A DNA stretch of 64,000 bases, from contig HF987815.1 of the NCBI GenBank assembly GCA_000431135.1, forward strand, positions 51,245-115,244, read 5' to 3'. The translations under genes were made by a program, and so were the position numbers. The stretch is from Clostridium sp. CAG:590. GTDB taxonomy: Bacteria; Bacillota; Clostridia; Lachnospirales; Lachnospiraceae. A model generated the notes under the pieces. It was not told where the DNA came from and made no database searches. It saw only the letters and a program-made list of their open reading frames with translations. Below, piece after piece: positions 8,756 through 18,722 of the stretch (its first letter is position 1; every line of letters begins with the position of its first letter).

Positions 8756-9523
8756 CTACATCTGATATAGTTTCTTCGCATTTGCAAAGGTTGTCTCATA
8801 TACCGTATCAACATCTACTCCCTTGATCGTTGCAATCTCCTCTGCCACGTTTGTCAGATACAAGGAACAGTTACGTTTCCCCCGGTAAGGCACAGGCGCC
8901 AGATATGGTGCATCCGTCTCTAATACAATCCGGTCAAGTGGTGTATATGCAACAACCTCCTTGAGCTTCTTCCCATTCTTAAATGTTACAACTCCTCCAA
9001 CACCAATGTAATACCCCATATTCAGATATTCTCTTGCCATCTCTACACCATAGGAAAAGCAATGAATAACACCTCCGGTCTGTCCGTTATGTTCTGCTCT
9101 CATGATATCCAATGTATCCTTTGCCGCATCCCGGCTGTGAATAATGACAGGAAGCTTCCGCCTCTTTGCCACATCCAACTGCGCGGCAAACCACTTCTTC
9201 TGCAGCTCCTTTGTCTCTTCCTCGTAGTAATAATCTAAACCAATCTCTCCGATCGCTAAGATCTTCTCTCTCTTTGAAAGTTCTTTCAACTCTGTCATGT
9301 CCGCTTCTGTCAGTCCCGCTGCATCCTCCGGATGAACGCCAACCGTTCCATACAAAAAGTCATACTGCTTTACAAACTCCACAATACTTCTGGAATTAGG
9401 CATAGAACAACCAACATTTACAATATATTCCACACCGCCTGCGTGCATTTCCTCTAGGATTGTATTCCTGTCATCATCAAATGCCCTGTCATCATAATGT
9501 GCATGTGTCTCAAATATTCTCAT
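8756..9523 (-). CDS. TatD family metal-dependent deoxyribonuclease
   Basis: A 255-residue TIM-barrel hydrolase, the usual TatD length. Metal ligands are visible: the N-terminal HAHYDD (6-11), Glu in GEIGLDYYYE (near 92-100), His in PVIIHSRDA and in VIHCFSYG, and Asp in VLETDAPYLAP. TatD enzymes have 3'-5' exonuclease activity linked to DNA repair and degradation. The start overlaps the stop of the upstream membrane-protein gene (ATGA), so the pair is probably translationally coupled. FliS-like and HIT genes follow in the same direction. Confidence 0.93.
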   Translation of the reverse strand: MRIFETHAHYDDRAFDDDRNTILEEMHAGGVEYIVNVGCSMPNSRSIVEFVKQYDFLYGTVGVHPEDAAGLTEADMTELKELSKREKILAIGEIGLDYYYEEETKELQKKWFAAQLDVAKRRKLPVIIHSRDAAKDTLDIMRAEHNGQTGGVIHCFSYGVEMAREYLNMGYYIGVGGVVTFKNGKKLKEVVAYTPLDRIVLETDAPYLAPVPYRGKRNCSLYLTNVAEEIATIKGVDVDTVYETTFANAKKLYQM

Positions 9524-11418
9524 ATACTGCCATCCTCTTTTTCTGTGCTGCTATCTTCTGTCGTTTTCTCTTCTGATGTCTGTTCTTCTGATGTCTGTTC
9601 TTCTGTCGCAGTATCCCCATCGGTCACTACCGGTCTGTCTTCCTTTATCGCACCTTTATCTACACCTGTCACAGGTACTCCGGCTTCGGTGGTTGCACTT
9701 TCTGTAGTTGCAGACTGCGTATCCGTCACCGACTTCTGCGTAATCTCAATCGTAATGATCCGATGAATCCCGTTCTCCTTCTTCTCATACTGAACAGTCA
9801 CCTCATCCCCCACCGATACTTTTACAATACTTTCATCGTCTGCAAACTTCTGTTTGTAAACCTCTCCGTCTGAATTCTTCAGATAAACGTATGTCTCTCC
9901 ATCCATTGTAACATATTCCATATCCGCAACCACAAACGTTACCGACTGTATCTTCTTTTCCGTATCTGTTGTCTCTTCTTCCGCGCCCGAATCCGAGATT
10001 CCCTCTTTTGCAAGCAATTGCCTGTACTTTGCAAAGACCTCTTCCTGACTCTCCGCTGTCACAACCAGATTGTACTGTTCCACATTTACCATGGCATACA
10101 TCTTCACCAGTCCGCCATTATCCGTCAGCACCATAACATAAGTCGGCGTTCCATCCACATTGATCAGACTCGGGAAAGATGCCTTATAATTCTTTTCCTG
10201 TACTTCTCCTTCCGCAGAGGACATCGCTGAATATTCTTCTGCACCGGAAATAGTATAATATCTCGCTTCCGACGTTCTCTGATTGATCATCACAAACCCG
10301 ACATTGGATGCATCACCCGTAACAGAAGTTACGCCCGTATAGATCCACACATCATCCTCGATCGTCTTAAATCCATAATCATCCGTCGCACGGATACATC
10401 CCTTCTGACCGATCACACTGTTCCAGAAACCGTTGGAAAGCTCTCCATACCAGTTAAATTTATCCTCTAACAGATCCCCATCATATACTCTGTCTACCCA
10501 GTTCGGAATATCCGCAACATCATAATATTGCATATCACCCGTGACCGGATCAAGCAGCACGGCTCCCTTTACATCCATACCTCCGAACAATCCCACTCTT
10601 GCATGCAAGACCGGGCATACATAGCAGGGACTGCCATCATCTTTCACTTCAAAATAACATCCGTCAAATATACGGGTTGGATTATGCATTTGTACATACC
10701 GGTAAATGTTGTCATTAAAATAACCGGATGGTACATATTTCATCCCTTTGGCAAGCTTCACATACTGTGATGTCGAATCCACCGGATTAACCATGACATA
10801 TCCGGGAATTCCATTCTTCCGGTTACTCAGATATTTGAAAAAATCTGCGTATTTCAGATTCGCCACCTTCATCGGTGTATCCTTTAAATTGATCTGTGTA
10901 TATGCATCTTCCACTTCGTACTGGCTTACCACATCCGACAACGAACCGATTCTCCGGTTACCAAATATCCTTGCACTGTTTGTATCCATCAATGCAATAT
11001 TATCTACATTTTCCGACTCCGGTATATCTTCCGTGACATCCCGCTGCTCAACCGCCAATAGCTTAGAATATCTCTTTGCATTAAAGACCGGTGTACCGGC
11101 AAGATTACCAAAGAATAATACCAGAACACAAAATACCGGTATCAATACAAGCAGTATCAACTGCACCCGTCCGTTCTCTTTGGTAAAATACCGGAAATTC
11201 TTCTTCACTCCATCGGTGAATCTCTCCTTCCGGCTTCTTCCCACAATCCCTACAAATATAAAGATCAGACTAATCACAACGGAATGAAACAACAGCCAGA
11301 ACCAGAACTCCTGATTCTGAATATTGATCGCCGGATAATAAATATAATAATTAACACCTAACCATATAACTGAAATCAACAATGCTACCGGCATACTGCC
11401 GCCCTTTTTCTTACTCAT
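9520..11418 (-). CDS. Large membrane-anchored protein of unknown function
   Basis: A 632-residue protein that I do not recognise. Three N-terminal membrane segments are visible: about 8-25 (VALLISVIWLGVNYYIYY), 37-55 (FWLLFHSVVISLIFIFVGIV) and 84-105 (LILLVLIPVFCVLVLFFGNL). A long domain that should lie outside follows (about 110-540), containing repeated short beta-rich phrases with many Tyr and Asp. The last 70 residues are Thr/Glu-rich, low complexity (SEEQTSEEQTSEEKTTED). The start is placed at the ATG at 11418, seven bases after GGAGG; an in-frame upstream ATG (11442) lacks a ribosome site. It overlaps tatD by four bases. Confidence 0.7.
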   Translation of the reverse strand: MSKKKGGSMPVALLISVIWLGVNYYIYYPAINIQNQEFWFWLLFHSVVISLIFIFVGIVGRSRKERFTDGVKKNFRYFTKENGRVQLILLVLIPVFCVLVLFFGNLAGTPVFNAKRYSKLLAVEQRDVTEDIPESENVDNIALMDTNSARIFGNRRIGSLSDVVSQYEVEDAYTQINLKDTPMKVANLKYADFFKYLSNRKNGIPGYVMVNPVDSTSQYVKLAKGMKYVPSGYFNDNIYRYVQMHNPTRIFDGCYFEVKDDGSPCYVCPVLHARVGLFGGMDVKGAVLLDPVTGDMQYYDVADIPNWVDRVYDGDLLEDKFNWYGELSNGFWNSVIGQKGCIRATDDYGFKTIEDDVWIYTGVTSVTGDASNVGFVMINQRTSEARYYTISGAEEYSAMSSAEGEVQEKNYKASFPSLINVDGTPTYVMVLTDNGGLVKMYAMVNVEQYNLVVTAESQEEVFAKYRQLLAKEGISDSGAEEETTDTEKKIQSVTFVVADMEYVTMDGETYVYLKNSDGEVYKQKFADDESIVKVSVGDEVTVQYEKKENGIHRIITIEITQKSVTDTQSATTESATTEAGVPVTGVDKGAIKEDRPVVTDGDTATEEQTSEEQTSEEKTTEDSSTEKEDGSI

Positions 11419-11492
11419 ATAATAACCTCCATCTCTTATCAAACCATTGTTATTGTACTATATTTTCCCACGAGTTACAACGATTTAGACAA

Positions 11493-11521
11493 TAGACACT
11501 CCGGTAAAATTATGCTATAAT
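11493..11521 (+). promoter_or_regulatory. Sigma-A promoter of the lipoprotein-paaK-ACT operon
   Basis: TAGACA (11493-11498), 17 bp, TATAAT (11516-11521). The start codon of the lipoprotein gene is 39 bp downstream. Confidence 0.75.
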
Positions 11522-11559
11522 TAAACACAATATACAAAAGTGTGAGCAGGAGGCTTATT

Positions 11560-12312
11560 ATGAAATCTACAATCAAGAAATTAACAACACTATCCATGGT
11601 TTTCATCCTGGTTTTTTCCCTTTGTGGTTGCAGCTTATTTGACAGCCGTGCGAAGGTCTATTCAAGATATGCGATCAGTCTTTTAGACATTAACTATAAG
11701 AATATATCGAAGGATTATATGACATTGACCGGAGTGTCCCAGAAGGATGCGGAAGCCGTTTATGTCGACAATATGGATTATCAGGCACATAACCTCATGA
11801 ACTATTATGGAGTGAAAGAAGTCGATGACGGAACCATTCTTTCCGAGTTTTATTATCTGGCACAGAGCATTTTTGCAAATGCCAAATACGAAGTTACCAA
11901 GGTAAAGAAAGACAAAGAATCCGATTCCTACACATTGGAATTAACCGTTTATCCGCTTGATACATTAGAGACATCTTATGATGACGTCGTTGCCTACATT
12001 GAAGACTTCAACCGTAAGGTAGATGATGGTAATTACAATAACACAACGGAAGTAGAATACGAAACAGAGTTTGCGGAAGGCATTATTGATATTCTGAAGA
12101 AGACCGCGGAGAAACCGGGATACATGGATCCGGTCGTATTAGAGATTCCAATTCAGCCATCCGATGATTATTACTATATTACAGATGACGACTTCTTAAA
12201 GATTGACCAGAACATTTTGTATATCCGCGAGAATCCGTCAACCGAAACAACCAACAACTCTTCAGAGGCTACCGATTCATCAACAGAAGCCTCTGATACA
12301 CAAGCAGAATAG
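11560..12312 (+). CDS. Putative lipoprotein, function unknown
   Basis: A 250-residue exported lipoprotein. The signal peptide MKSTIKKLTTLSMVFILVFS ends in the lipobox LCGC, so the lipidated Cys is about residue 24. The mature part is mixed alpha/beta without a family I can name. It ends in a Thr/Ser-rich, low-complexity tail (STETTNNSSEATDSSTEASD). AGGAGG six bases before the ATG at 11560 decides the start; an in-frame GTG at 11542 is less likely. It is the first gene of an operon with the phenylacetate-CoA ligase, only 21 bp away, although no functional link is evident. Confidence 0.75.
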   Translation: MKSTIKKLTTLSMVFILVFSLCGCSLFDSRAKVYSRYAISLLDINYKNISKDYMTLTGVSQKDAEAVYVDNMDYQAHNLMNYYGVKEVDDGTILSEFYYLAQSIFANAKYEVTKVKKDKESDSYTLELTVYPLDTLETSYDDVVAYIEDFNRKVDDGNYNNTTEVEYETEFAEGIIDILKKTAEKPGYMDPVVLEIPIQPSDDYYYITDDDFLKIDQNILYIRENPSTETTNNSSEATDSSTEASDTQAE

Positions 12313-12333
12313 CATACACAAGGAGAAAGAAAC

Positions 12334-13632
12334 ATGATTTGGAACGAAGCAAGAGAATGTATGAGCAGAGATGAGATGACCAATCTGCAAAGTGCCCGTT
12401 TAAGAAAAGAAGTAAGCCGCGTATATCATAACGTAGAGCCTTACCGTAAGAAGATGCAGGCAGCCGGTCTGGAACCGGGTGATATCGGAGGAATCGAGGA
12501 TATCCACAAACTTCCATTTACTACCAAGGATGATTTAAGAGACAACTATCCATTCGGATTATTTGCCGTACCTCTCAGTGAGATTGTACGTATCCACGCC
12601 TCTTCCGGAACGACAGGAAAAGCTACCGTTGTCGGATATACAAGAAAAGATATCGATGTCTGGGCAGAATGTGTTGCACGTTGTTGCGCAATGGCGGGTC
12701 TTGGAAGAAATGATATTATCCAGGTCGCATACGGTTACGGTTTATTCACCGGAGGTCTTGGTGGACATTACGGTGCAGAACATTTAGGGGCTACCGTTGT
12801 TCCAATGTCTACCGGTAACACAAAGAAATTAATCGATATGATGATCGACTTCGGTGCTACCGGATTGATGTGTACACCTTCATACCTGATGCATATTGCA
12901 GAAGTTATTGAGGAGCAGGGCTTAAAGGATAAGATCAAATTAAAAGCAACTCTGAATGGTGCAGAGCCTTGGACTGAGAATATGCGCAAACAGATTGAGG
13001 AACGTCTCGGTATCGAAGCACATGATATATATGGTCTGTCTGAGATTATGGGACCGGGTGTTGCTACAGACTGTCATTTCCATAGAGGATTACATATATT
13101 TGAAGATCATTTTTATCCGGAGATCATTGATCCTAAGACATTAGAACCACTTCCGGACGGCGAGACCGGCGAGCTTGTGATTACAACGCTTACAAAGGAA
13201 GGTATTCCAATGATCCGCTATCGCACAAAGGATCTTACCAGCATCACACATGAGAAATGCGAATGCGGACGTACCACCGCCCGTATCAGCAGATTCAAAG
13301 GTCGTTCTGATGATATGCTGATCATTCGTGGTGTCAACGTATTCCCTAGCCAGGTAGAAACGGCTTTGCTTACCGTAGACGGCATTACCCCGAATTATCA
13401 GATCATTGTAGACCGTGTCAACCATCAGGATACATTAGCAATCTTAGTAGAAGTAGAAGAACGATTCTTCTCTGATGAGATCAAGGAATTAGAGAACTTG
13501 CAAAAGAAGATTGAACACGCTGTACATCAGGCGATCGGATTACACGCAAAGATCAAATTAGTTGAGCCAAAGACCATCGAGAGAAGCATGGGTAAAGCAG
13601 TTCGTGTTATCGACAAGAGAAAATTAGACTAA
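12334..13632 (+). CDS. paaK: Phenylacetate-CoA ligase (PaaK family)
   Basis: Adenylate-forming CoA ligase of 432 residues, the normal PaaK length. It activates phenylacetate or a related aromatic acid with ATP and CoA. The ATP-binding motif [16 protein letters not shown] is near residue 87-102, the A5-type motif [14 protein letters not shown] near 230, and the C-terminal hinge and lysine region ([20 protein letters not shown], then [14 protein letters not shown]) is complete. A zinc-like [12 protein letters not shown] motif, typical of PaaK, is present. The gene is followed at 21 bp by a tandem ACT-domain gene, a pairing common in anaerobes that oxidise aromatic amino acids. The usual indolepyruvate oxidoreductase partners are not in the window, so the true substrate is uncertain. 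Confidence 0.9.
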   Translation: MIWNEARECMSRDEMTNLQSARLRKEVSRVYHNVEPYRKKMQAAGLEPGDIGGIEDIHKLPFTTKDDLRDNYPFGLFAVPLSEIVRIHASSGTTGKATVVGYTRKDIDVWAECVARCCAMAGLGRNDIIQVAYGYGLFTGGLGGHYGAEHLGATVVPMSTGNTKKLIDMMIDFGATGLMCTPSYLMHIAEVIEEQGLKDKIKLKATLNGAEPWTENMRKQIEERLGIEAHDIYGLSEIMGPGVATDCHFHRGLHIFEDHFYPEIIDPKTLEPLPDGETGELVITTLTKEGIPMIRYRTKDLTSITHEKCECGRTTARISRFKGRSDDMLIIRGVNVFPSQVETALLTVDGITPNYQIIVDRVNHQDTLAILVEVEERFFSDEIKELENLQKKIEHAVHQAIGLHAKIKLVEPKTIERSMGKAVRVIDKRKLD

Positions 13633-13653
13633 TTATGAATTGGAGGGATTCTT

Positions 13654-14088
13654 ATGTTTATCAAACAGCTGACTGTATTTATTGAGAATCGTGCCGGCCG
13701 GTTAGAGCAGGTAACTCAGATATTAAAAGACAACGAGATCAACATCGTTTCCGTGTCACTGGCTGATACAAGTGATTACGGTCTGCTCCGCCTGATCTTA
13801 TCCGATCCGGACAAAGCCGTAAGTGTATTAAAAGAAGCAGGTCTTTCTGCCATGACAACGAATGTCATTGCAGTAAAATTAACACAGCATGTCGGAAAGC
13901 TCGGCGAGTTGCTCGCCATCCTTTCTACTGCCGGTGTCAATGTAGAATATATGTATGGATTAACATCCGGTGACGAAAACGCATCCATCGTTCTGAAAAC
14001 AAACGATCAGGAACGTGCCTTAGATGCTATCCAGAATTCATCTTTCGAGTTACTCACAACAGAAGAGACATATTCTATGAACGATTAA
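13654..14088 (+). CDS. Tandem ACT-domain amino acid-binding protein
   Basis: A 144-residue cytoplasmic protein made of two ACT domains: about 1-70 (IKQLTVFIENRAGRLEQVTQILKDNEINI) and 71-144 (VIAVKLTQHVGKLGELLAILSTAGVNVEYMYG). ACT domains bind amino acids and act as regulators. Genes of this exact type are a frequent neighbour of phenylacetate-CoA ligase, where they are presumed to sense an aromatic amino acid. GGAGG precedes the start. It is the last gene of the operon and runs into a bidirectional terminator. Confidence 0.88.
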   Translation: MFIKQLTVFIENRAGRLEQVTQILKDNEINIVSVSLADTSDYGLLRLILSDPDKAVSVLKEAGLSAMTTNVIAVKLTQHVGKLGELLAILSTAGVNVEYMYGLTSGDENASIVLKTNDQERALDAIQNSSFELLTTEETYSMND

Positions 14089-14100
14089 ATACTTACACAA

Positions 14101-14140
14101 AAATGAGGAGATAATGATATCCATTATCTCCTCATTTTTT
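14101..14140. terminator. Bidirectional terminator between convergent genes
   Basis: A 16-bp perfect stem (14101-14116 with 14122-14137), flanked by A on one side and T on the other. It serves the ACT gene on the plus strand and the sodium symporter gene on the minus strand. Confidence 0.9.
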
Positions 14141-14141
14141 A

Positions 14142-15677
14142 TTAATCCTCTAAAGAATGGGATACGTGAACGGTTACTGTCTCATCATAACACTTGAAGA
14201 TATCCTCTACATACTGTTTATCCATCTTTGGTGTAACCGCACTTACGATCGGTACGATAATCAGTCCTGCCATCATTGCAATTGCACCCGCATTGATCGG
14301 AGAGGCAATAAACTTAATAAACATATTCGAAACAGTGATTCCCACACCTACAATATAACTTGCCCATACTGCTGCTTTTGTGATCTTCTTAGAGTAGAGA
14401 CCATACATAAACGGTGCCAGAAATGCTCCTGCCAATGCTCCCCATGACACACCCATCAACTGTGCAATGAACATCGGAGGATTCAGCGCCAACACAACGG
14501 ATAAGATAATAAATCCGGCAACTAACACACGCATCACAATAAGCTGCGTCTTATCACTCATATTTTTTGCAACAGATTCTTTTAAGAAATCCAATGTCAA
14601 TGTAGAACTTGATGTCAATACAAGGGATGATAATGTTGACATAGACGCAGATAATACCAACACGATCACAATACCGATCAACAGATCCGGCAAGGTTGAT
14701 AACATCTGTGGCACAATAGAATCATACGCAACACTTCCATCCGGATTATAGATTGCCGGACAGTCAAACAAACGTCCAAAACCACCTAAGAAATAACATC
14801 CACCGGAAATAATGATCGCAAAGAATGTAGAAATGATCGTTCCTGTCTTAACCGCTTTCTCATCCTTGATCGCATAAAACTTGTGCACCATCTGCGGCAG
14901 TCCCCATGTTCCAAGAGAAGTTAATATAACAACGCCTAACAGATTCAACGGATCCGGTCCAAAGAAACTTGCAAGCAATCCCTGTCCTCCCTGCAATGCA
15001 GGTACAGCAACATCATCTGCACTAATCGCTGACAACTCTTTAAGTGCATTTAAAAATCCGCCCTGACCATTTAATACTGCGCCAATGACTGCACAGATAC
15101 CGATCAGCATGATAATTCCCTGAATAAAATCATTCCACGCCGTTGCCATATAACCACCAACAATGACATACACACCCGTAAGTAATGCCATCACAATAAT
15201 ACATACTTTGTAATCAATATTAAATGCCATTCCAAACAATCTGGATAATCCATTATAAATAGAAGCCGTATAAGGAACCAGGAATATAAATGCAATAACA
15301 GATCCGGCAATCCGTAAGGATTTGGACCGGAAACGGGTACCAAAGAATTCCGGCATGGTCTTTGCATCTAACCGCTGCGTCATTACACGCGTTCTTCTTC
15401 CTAATACAAGCCATGCAAGCAAACTTCCAATAAATGCATTACCAAGTCCGATCCATGTCGATGCCAGACCATATTTCCATCCAAACTGTCCAGCATAACC
15501 AACAAACACAACCGAAGAAAAGTACGAAGTTCCAAATGCAAATGCCGTAAGCCATGGGCCAACGCCTCTTCCTCCTAATACAAAATCATTCACGTTTGTG
15601 GCATGTTTTCTTGAGTACAGACCAACACCAACCATTACTGAAAAAAAGATCAGTAACAATAAAATCTTAATTGCCAT
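14142..15677 (-). CDS. Sodium:solute symporter (SSS family)
   Basis: A membrane transporter of 511 residues with about 13 hydrophobic segments, matching the PutP/PanF fold. Family features include GRGVGPWLTAFAFGTSYFSSVVFVG (near 37-60), the GGYMATAWNDFIQG motif (near 175-190), and LVLSASMSTLSSLVLTSSSTL near 340-360, which holds the Na+-site Ser residues. It imports an organic solute with Na+; the sequence does not tell which. The promoter carries an operator-like palindrome shared with the acyl-CoA ligase gene at 24.6 kb, which hints at a carboxylic acid substrate. The ribosome site is GGGAG nine bases before the ATG. Confidence 0.88.
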   Translation of the reverse strand: MAIKILLLLIFFSVMVGVGLYSRKHATNVNDFVLGGRGVGPWLTAFAFGTSYFSSVVFVGYAGQFGWKYGLASTWIGLGNAFIGSLLAWLVLGRRTRVMTQRLDAKTMPEFFGTRFRSKSLRIAGSVIAFIFLVPYTASIYNGLSRLFGMAFNIDYKVCIIVMALLTGVYVIVGGYMATAWNDFIQGIIMLIGICAVIGAVLNGQGGFLNALKELSAISADDVAVPALQGGQGLLASFFGPDPLNLLGVVILTSLGTWGLPQMVHKFYAIKDEKAVKTGTIISTFFAIIISGGCYFLGGFGRLFDCPAIYNPDGSVAYDSIVPQMLSTLPDLLIGIVIVLVLSASMSTLSSLVLTSSSTLTLDFLKESVAKNMSDKTQLIVMRVLVAGFIILSVVLALNPPMFIAQLMGVSWGALAGAFLAPFMYGLYSKKITKAAVWASYIVGVGITVSNMFIKFIASPINAGAIAMMAGLIIVPIVSAVTPKMDKQYVEDIFKCYDETVTVHVSHSLED

Positions 15678-15745
15678 TTTCCTATTCTCCCTTTTTGTTT
15701 TCTTTTGTAGAAAGTACGGTAAACATTCCCTCTACATTTTTCCCA

Positions 15746-15776
15746 TTTAAAGCTTTTATGTTTTAAAGCTTTAACG
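15746..15776 (-). promoter_or_regulatory. Paired operator-like palindromes before the symporter gene
   Basis: Two copies of an AAAGCTTT-centred palindrome are spaced 16 bp centre to centre: TTAAAGCTTTAA at 15763-15774 and TTTAAAGCTTTTA at 15746-15758. The first begins 12 bp past the promoter -10 box, in the position of a repressor block. The 15-mer CGTTAAAGCTTTAAA (15762-15776, minus strand) recurs exactly before the acyl-CoA ligase gene. Regulator unknown. Confidence 0.6.
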
Positions 15777-15786
15777 TCATAAAGTG

Positions 15787-15815
15787 ATTATACGCACTCC
15801 TCACCTTTCTGTCAA
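15787..15815 (-). promoter_or_regulatory. Consensus sigma-A promoter of the symporter gene
   Basis: TTGACA (15810-15815), 17 bp, TATAAT (15787-15792): a perfect consensus promoter on the minus strand. Its -35 box overlaps the stop codon of the upstream transporter gene. Confidence 0.9.
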
Positions 15816-17260
15816 GAAAAAAAGGATATATATATTCCCAATGTTGCAACAAGATTTATCAGCAATATCACCATTGAATTCAACCGGAACCGTAATGTCA
15901 GGAAAAAGTCCACAATGTATCCGGCTGCCAGGGCAAGCAAAACGGTTATTCCCTGTACTCCGAGACCATTTCCGATATTCATGCACTGATTGCACAGCGA
16001 TAACATAATATTGATAAGCAGCCCCGCGATAACCGGTGCGATCCACTGGCTGATCGTCTTAAATATATTCAAATGAATAAATGCATCATACAAATAATAA
16101 ACGATACTGAAAAATCCGCAAGACACTGCCATGCTGACCACAAACCCAAGCAACGCAAACAGAATGGAAGCAGCGGCCGTTCCTCCCACATTTTCCCCGA
16201 AGAAATACCCGATTCCAGCAAGAGTCTTACAAAGAATCGAACCCGGAAGGATGTTGACTACAGATACCAACTGTCCATAAAACTGCTGTTGTGTCACCAT
16301 ATCGCCTTCAATGAAAATACCATCCGCAATTGTCAGATACGCATCCCCTCCACCGAAGGACATCAGCACAGACAATCCGCCCTTCAGTACAAACGATACC
16401 ACATCCGGATACATCAATCCGACAATCAGTGCAACAAATGCAGTCATCCCAAACCACACTGCCAGATCCTGAAACAACGACCGCTTATCGATCTTAAAAT
16501 CATACCGTGCCATCCGCAGACTGCGGATCAGTCCATAGACCGACAATACTATCATCACGATCGGCACACCCACGGAACATGCATCCGGAAGGATATGCGT
16601 CCCTTTTCCATTTCCCAAAAGAAAAAGGATTCCCAATATTCCACTGATAAGCAAATGTTTCTTTGTATACTCGCCACGCGTATAAAATACAAAGAAAAAG
16701 ACCAATGCCAGTAATTGTACCGTCGATACCGAAAAAAGCGGGACCTGCTGAATACCAAATATCTGATAGATGTTCTTCCCTCCTACAAGAAGAAACACGA
16801 CTATCATTACACCAATTGATTTGTACAACTGATCTTTTCCTTTTTCCGATCTTCTCTTATGTACCGAATAAATATATCTGGTCAACAGCAGGATAATAAA
16901 TGCAGATACTCCGATCGTCAGACATTCGATCACCCGTAAAACACTGTCCTGCACCATTGAAAATGCACTGAGCATCAATACCGTCCCCAATGCACCCGGC
17001 AACGCCATACACAAAGCACCTGATACCATTCCGACAATTCCGAAGTTCCGTCTTCCAAACGAACCGGAAATCTCAACCGGTAATGCACCCGGGGTAATAC
17101 TTGCTACAATAACATCTTTTTCATACTGTTCCTTTGTATCAATTTTAGCCTTTGTAATTACTTCATCTTCAATGACCGGAATTAAGATACTGCCTCCGCC
17201 AAATCCGATGCAGCCGACTTTTGTCATAGATGCTAAAAATGAAATAAACTTCCTGTTCAT
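15812..17260 (-). CDS. chrA: Chromate transporter family protein (two-domain ChrA)
   Basis: A membrane protein of 482 residues in the CHR family. Two homologous halves are visible. The first opens with SFLASMTKVGCIGFGGGSILIPVIEDE and has the ITPGALPVEISGSFG motif. The second is at about 260-480, with VLMSFGGGDAYLTIADG and VVNILPGSILCKTLAGIGYFFG, the duplicated GFGG/PGP-type motifs. Characterised members export chromate. In gut anaerobes the natural substrate is unclear and may be another oxyanion. Start ATG follows GAGGAG at nine bases. Its stop codon overlaps the -35 box of the next gene. Confidence 0.88.
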   Translation of the reverse strand: MNRKFISFLASMTKVGCIGFGGGSILIPVIEDEVITKAKIDTKEQYEKDVIVASITPGALPVEISGSFGRRNFGIVGMVSGALCMALPGALGTVLMLSAFSMVQDSVLRVIECLTIGVSAFIILLLTRYIYSVHKRRSEKGKDQLYKSIGVMIVVFLLVGGKNIYQIFGIQQVPLFSVSTVQLLALVFFFVFYTRGEYTKKHLLISGILGILFLLGNGKGTHILPDACSVGVPIVMIVLSVYGLIRSLRMARYDFKIDKRSLFQDLAVWFGMTAFVALIVGLMYPDVVSFVLKGGLSVLMSFGGGDAYLTIADGIFIEGDMVTQQQFYGQLVSVVNILPGSILCKTLAGIGYFFGENVGGTAAASILFALLGFVVSMAVSCGFFSIVYYLYDAFIHLNIFKTISQWIAPVIAGLLINIMLSLCNQCMNIGNGLGVQGITVLLALAAGYIVDFFLTLRFRLNSMVILLINLVATLGIYISFFS

Positions 17261-17327
17261 ACCTTTACACTCCTCTATCCGTGTAATCCTTATCTGTATC
17301 GATTGTTTCCAATCTCGAATTACCTAT

Positions 17328-17356
17328 ATTATAGCAAGGTTTATATGTATATACAA
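17328..17356 (-). promoter_or_regulatory. Candidate sigma-A promoter of chrA
   Basis: TTGTAT (17351-17356), 17 bp, TATAAT (17328-17333) on the minus strand, about 70 bp before the chrA start. It lies between the RT stop codon and chrA, so chrA need not depend on RT transcription. Confidence 0.75.
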
Positions 17357-17439
17357 GCTTTATTTCATATTTTTCATACTGTCTTTATATGAATTAAGCA
17401 TTTTCAATGGTTTCACAACAATATTTTTCAATTTGCACT

Positions 17440-18699
17440 TCATTTTTCCCTATCTTTTGTGATCATTCCCTTGTAATATTCTGCTACCAGATTCCGGTAT
17501 CCCCATTCTTTCATCTGCTCATACCGAATCCGGTAGTTGCCTTTATAATAACGTCCGGTCACACAATAGCGGATACACTGCTGCATATAGGCATCTAATT
17601 CCTTCAAGCCTTTATCCGTAGTGATATTCGGAAAAAACCATCGGCACCATGTGAACTCCGTTCCTTCTTCTCTGGCAAAAAACTTATAATTCATTGCCTT
17701 GATAAAACCCTTTGCCGCTTTATCACCGGACAATCCTTTCTTCCGCTGCCATCTTCTTAATGCTTCTGCTTTCCGCTTCATTTTGTGTTTCATTTTACGG
17801 ATTGTATGATCTGCAAGATCTACCTTTCCATCCCGGTAGCAGAACCCAAGGAACTCCCACATTTGTCCCGGTTCACATACCATCACCTTATCCGGATTCC
17901 GTTCCAACCGGCAATCACGGATCTTTTCATATAATATATCCCGGTATTCCTGCAACTGCTCTTTTGTATCTGCAAATATTAAAATGTCATCCGAATACCG
18001 AAAATACAGGATACCCCGTTTTTCAAAATAAGCATCCGTGTCCTTCAGATATACATTTGCAAAAAATGGCGACACCGGAATACCTGCCATGGCTCCCCGT
18101 TTTTCCTGCACGTTCTCATACCGTCCATCCTCCACTTTCACAAGTGCCTCATCTGCTGTCAGCAGCCGCTCAAACAAACCGTAAAGTTCTTCATTTCCGC
18201 CTTTTAAAAAGGACAATTTCTCCAATAAAATCTGTACATCAATAGAATTAAAATAATTGTGAATATCGACCTTTAAACAATACTTTTGAGCAATTCCCCC
18301 GGTTGTCCGGATCCTGTGTATTGCATCCTTTACCCCGTACTCCCTGCGAAAGGCATAACAATTTTTTGAAAATACGCTATCATATTCATACAGACAATAT
18401 GCTATTATTTTGAGCATCTGATTCATTTCAGGGGGATAAGAATAAATGATCCGCTTTTTGGATGTACCACCCTTATTGATCTCTCTGCGAATCGGCAACG
18501 GAAGTCTCTCTCCTGTATCCCTTAACCTTGCACTCCATTCGATATATCGTTTTTCCTCTATAAAAGAACGCAGCTCTTTTTCTTCTTTCTGCGATAAATG
18601 CTGCCGCTCGATCTTATATTGCAAAAACGCATCCCAGACCGCCTTGTTCCCAATCATATTAAATATATTGTTTTCATTTACTATCATATCCTGATCCAT
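17440..18699 (-). CDS. Stand-alone reverse transcriptase of unassigned clade
   Basis: A 419-residue RNA-directed DNA polymerase. RT motifs in order: RRIIYSYPP-type region 1-2 (SKKRIIYSYPPEMNQML, near 80), CYAFRREYGVKDAIHRI near 120, catalytic Asp in KVDIHNYFNSID near 140, AGIPVSPFFANVYLKDTD near 205, catalytic FRYSDDILIFA near 233-243, and EFLGFCYRDGKVDL near 285. A basic thumb-like part (MKHKMKRKAEALRRWQRKKG) and a conserved-looking end (WCRWFFPN, RYCVTGRYYKGNYRIRYEQM) follow. It lacks maturase and HNH domains, has AGIPVSP instead of the intron QG motif, and lacks the SQ motif of diversity-generating RTs. AGGAAG precedes the ATG. A structured RNA candidate lies directly upstream (18723-18890). 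It may be an unknown-group, defence-type or retron-like RT. Confidence 0.85.
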   Translation of the reverse strand: MDQDMIVNENNIFNMIGNKAVWDAFLQYKIERQHLSQKEEKELRSFIEEKRYIEWSARLRDTGERLPLPIRREINKGGTSKKRIIYSYPPEMNQMLKIIAYCLYEYDSVFSKNCYAFRREYGVKDAIHRIRTTGGIAQKYCLKVDIHNYFNSIDVQILLEKLSFLKGGNEELYGLFERLLTADEALVKVEDGRYENVQEKRGAMAGIPVSPFFANVYLKDTDAYFEKRGILYFRYSDDILIFADTKEQLQEYRDILYEKIRDCRLERNPDKVMVCEPGQMWEFLGFCYRDGKVDLADHTIRKMKHKMKRKAEALRRWQRKKGLSGDKAAKGFIKAMNYKFFAREEGTEFTWCRWFFPNITTDKGLKELDAYMQQCIRYCVTGRYYKGNYRIRYEQMKEWGYRNLVAEYYKGMITKDREK

Positions 18700-18722
18700 T
18701 CTAACTTCCTTTTGTGTAAAAA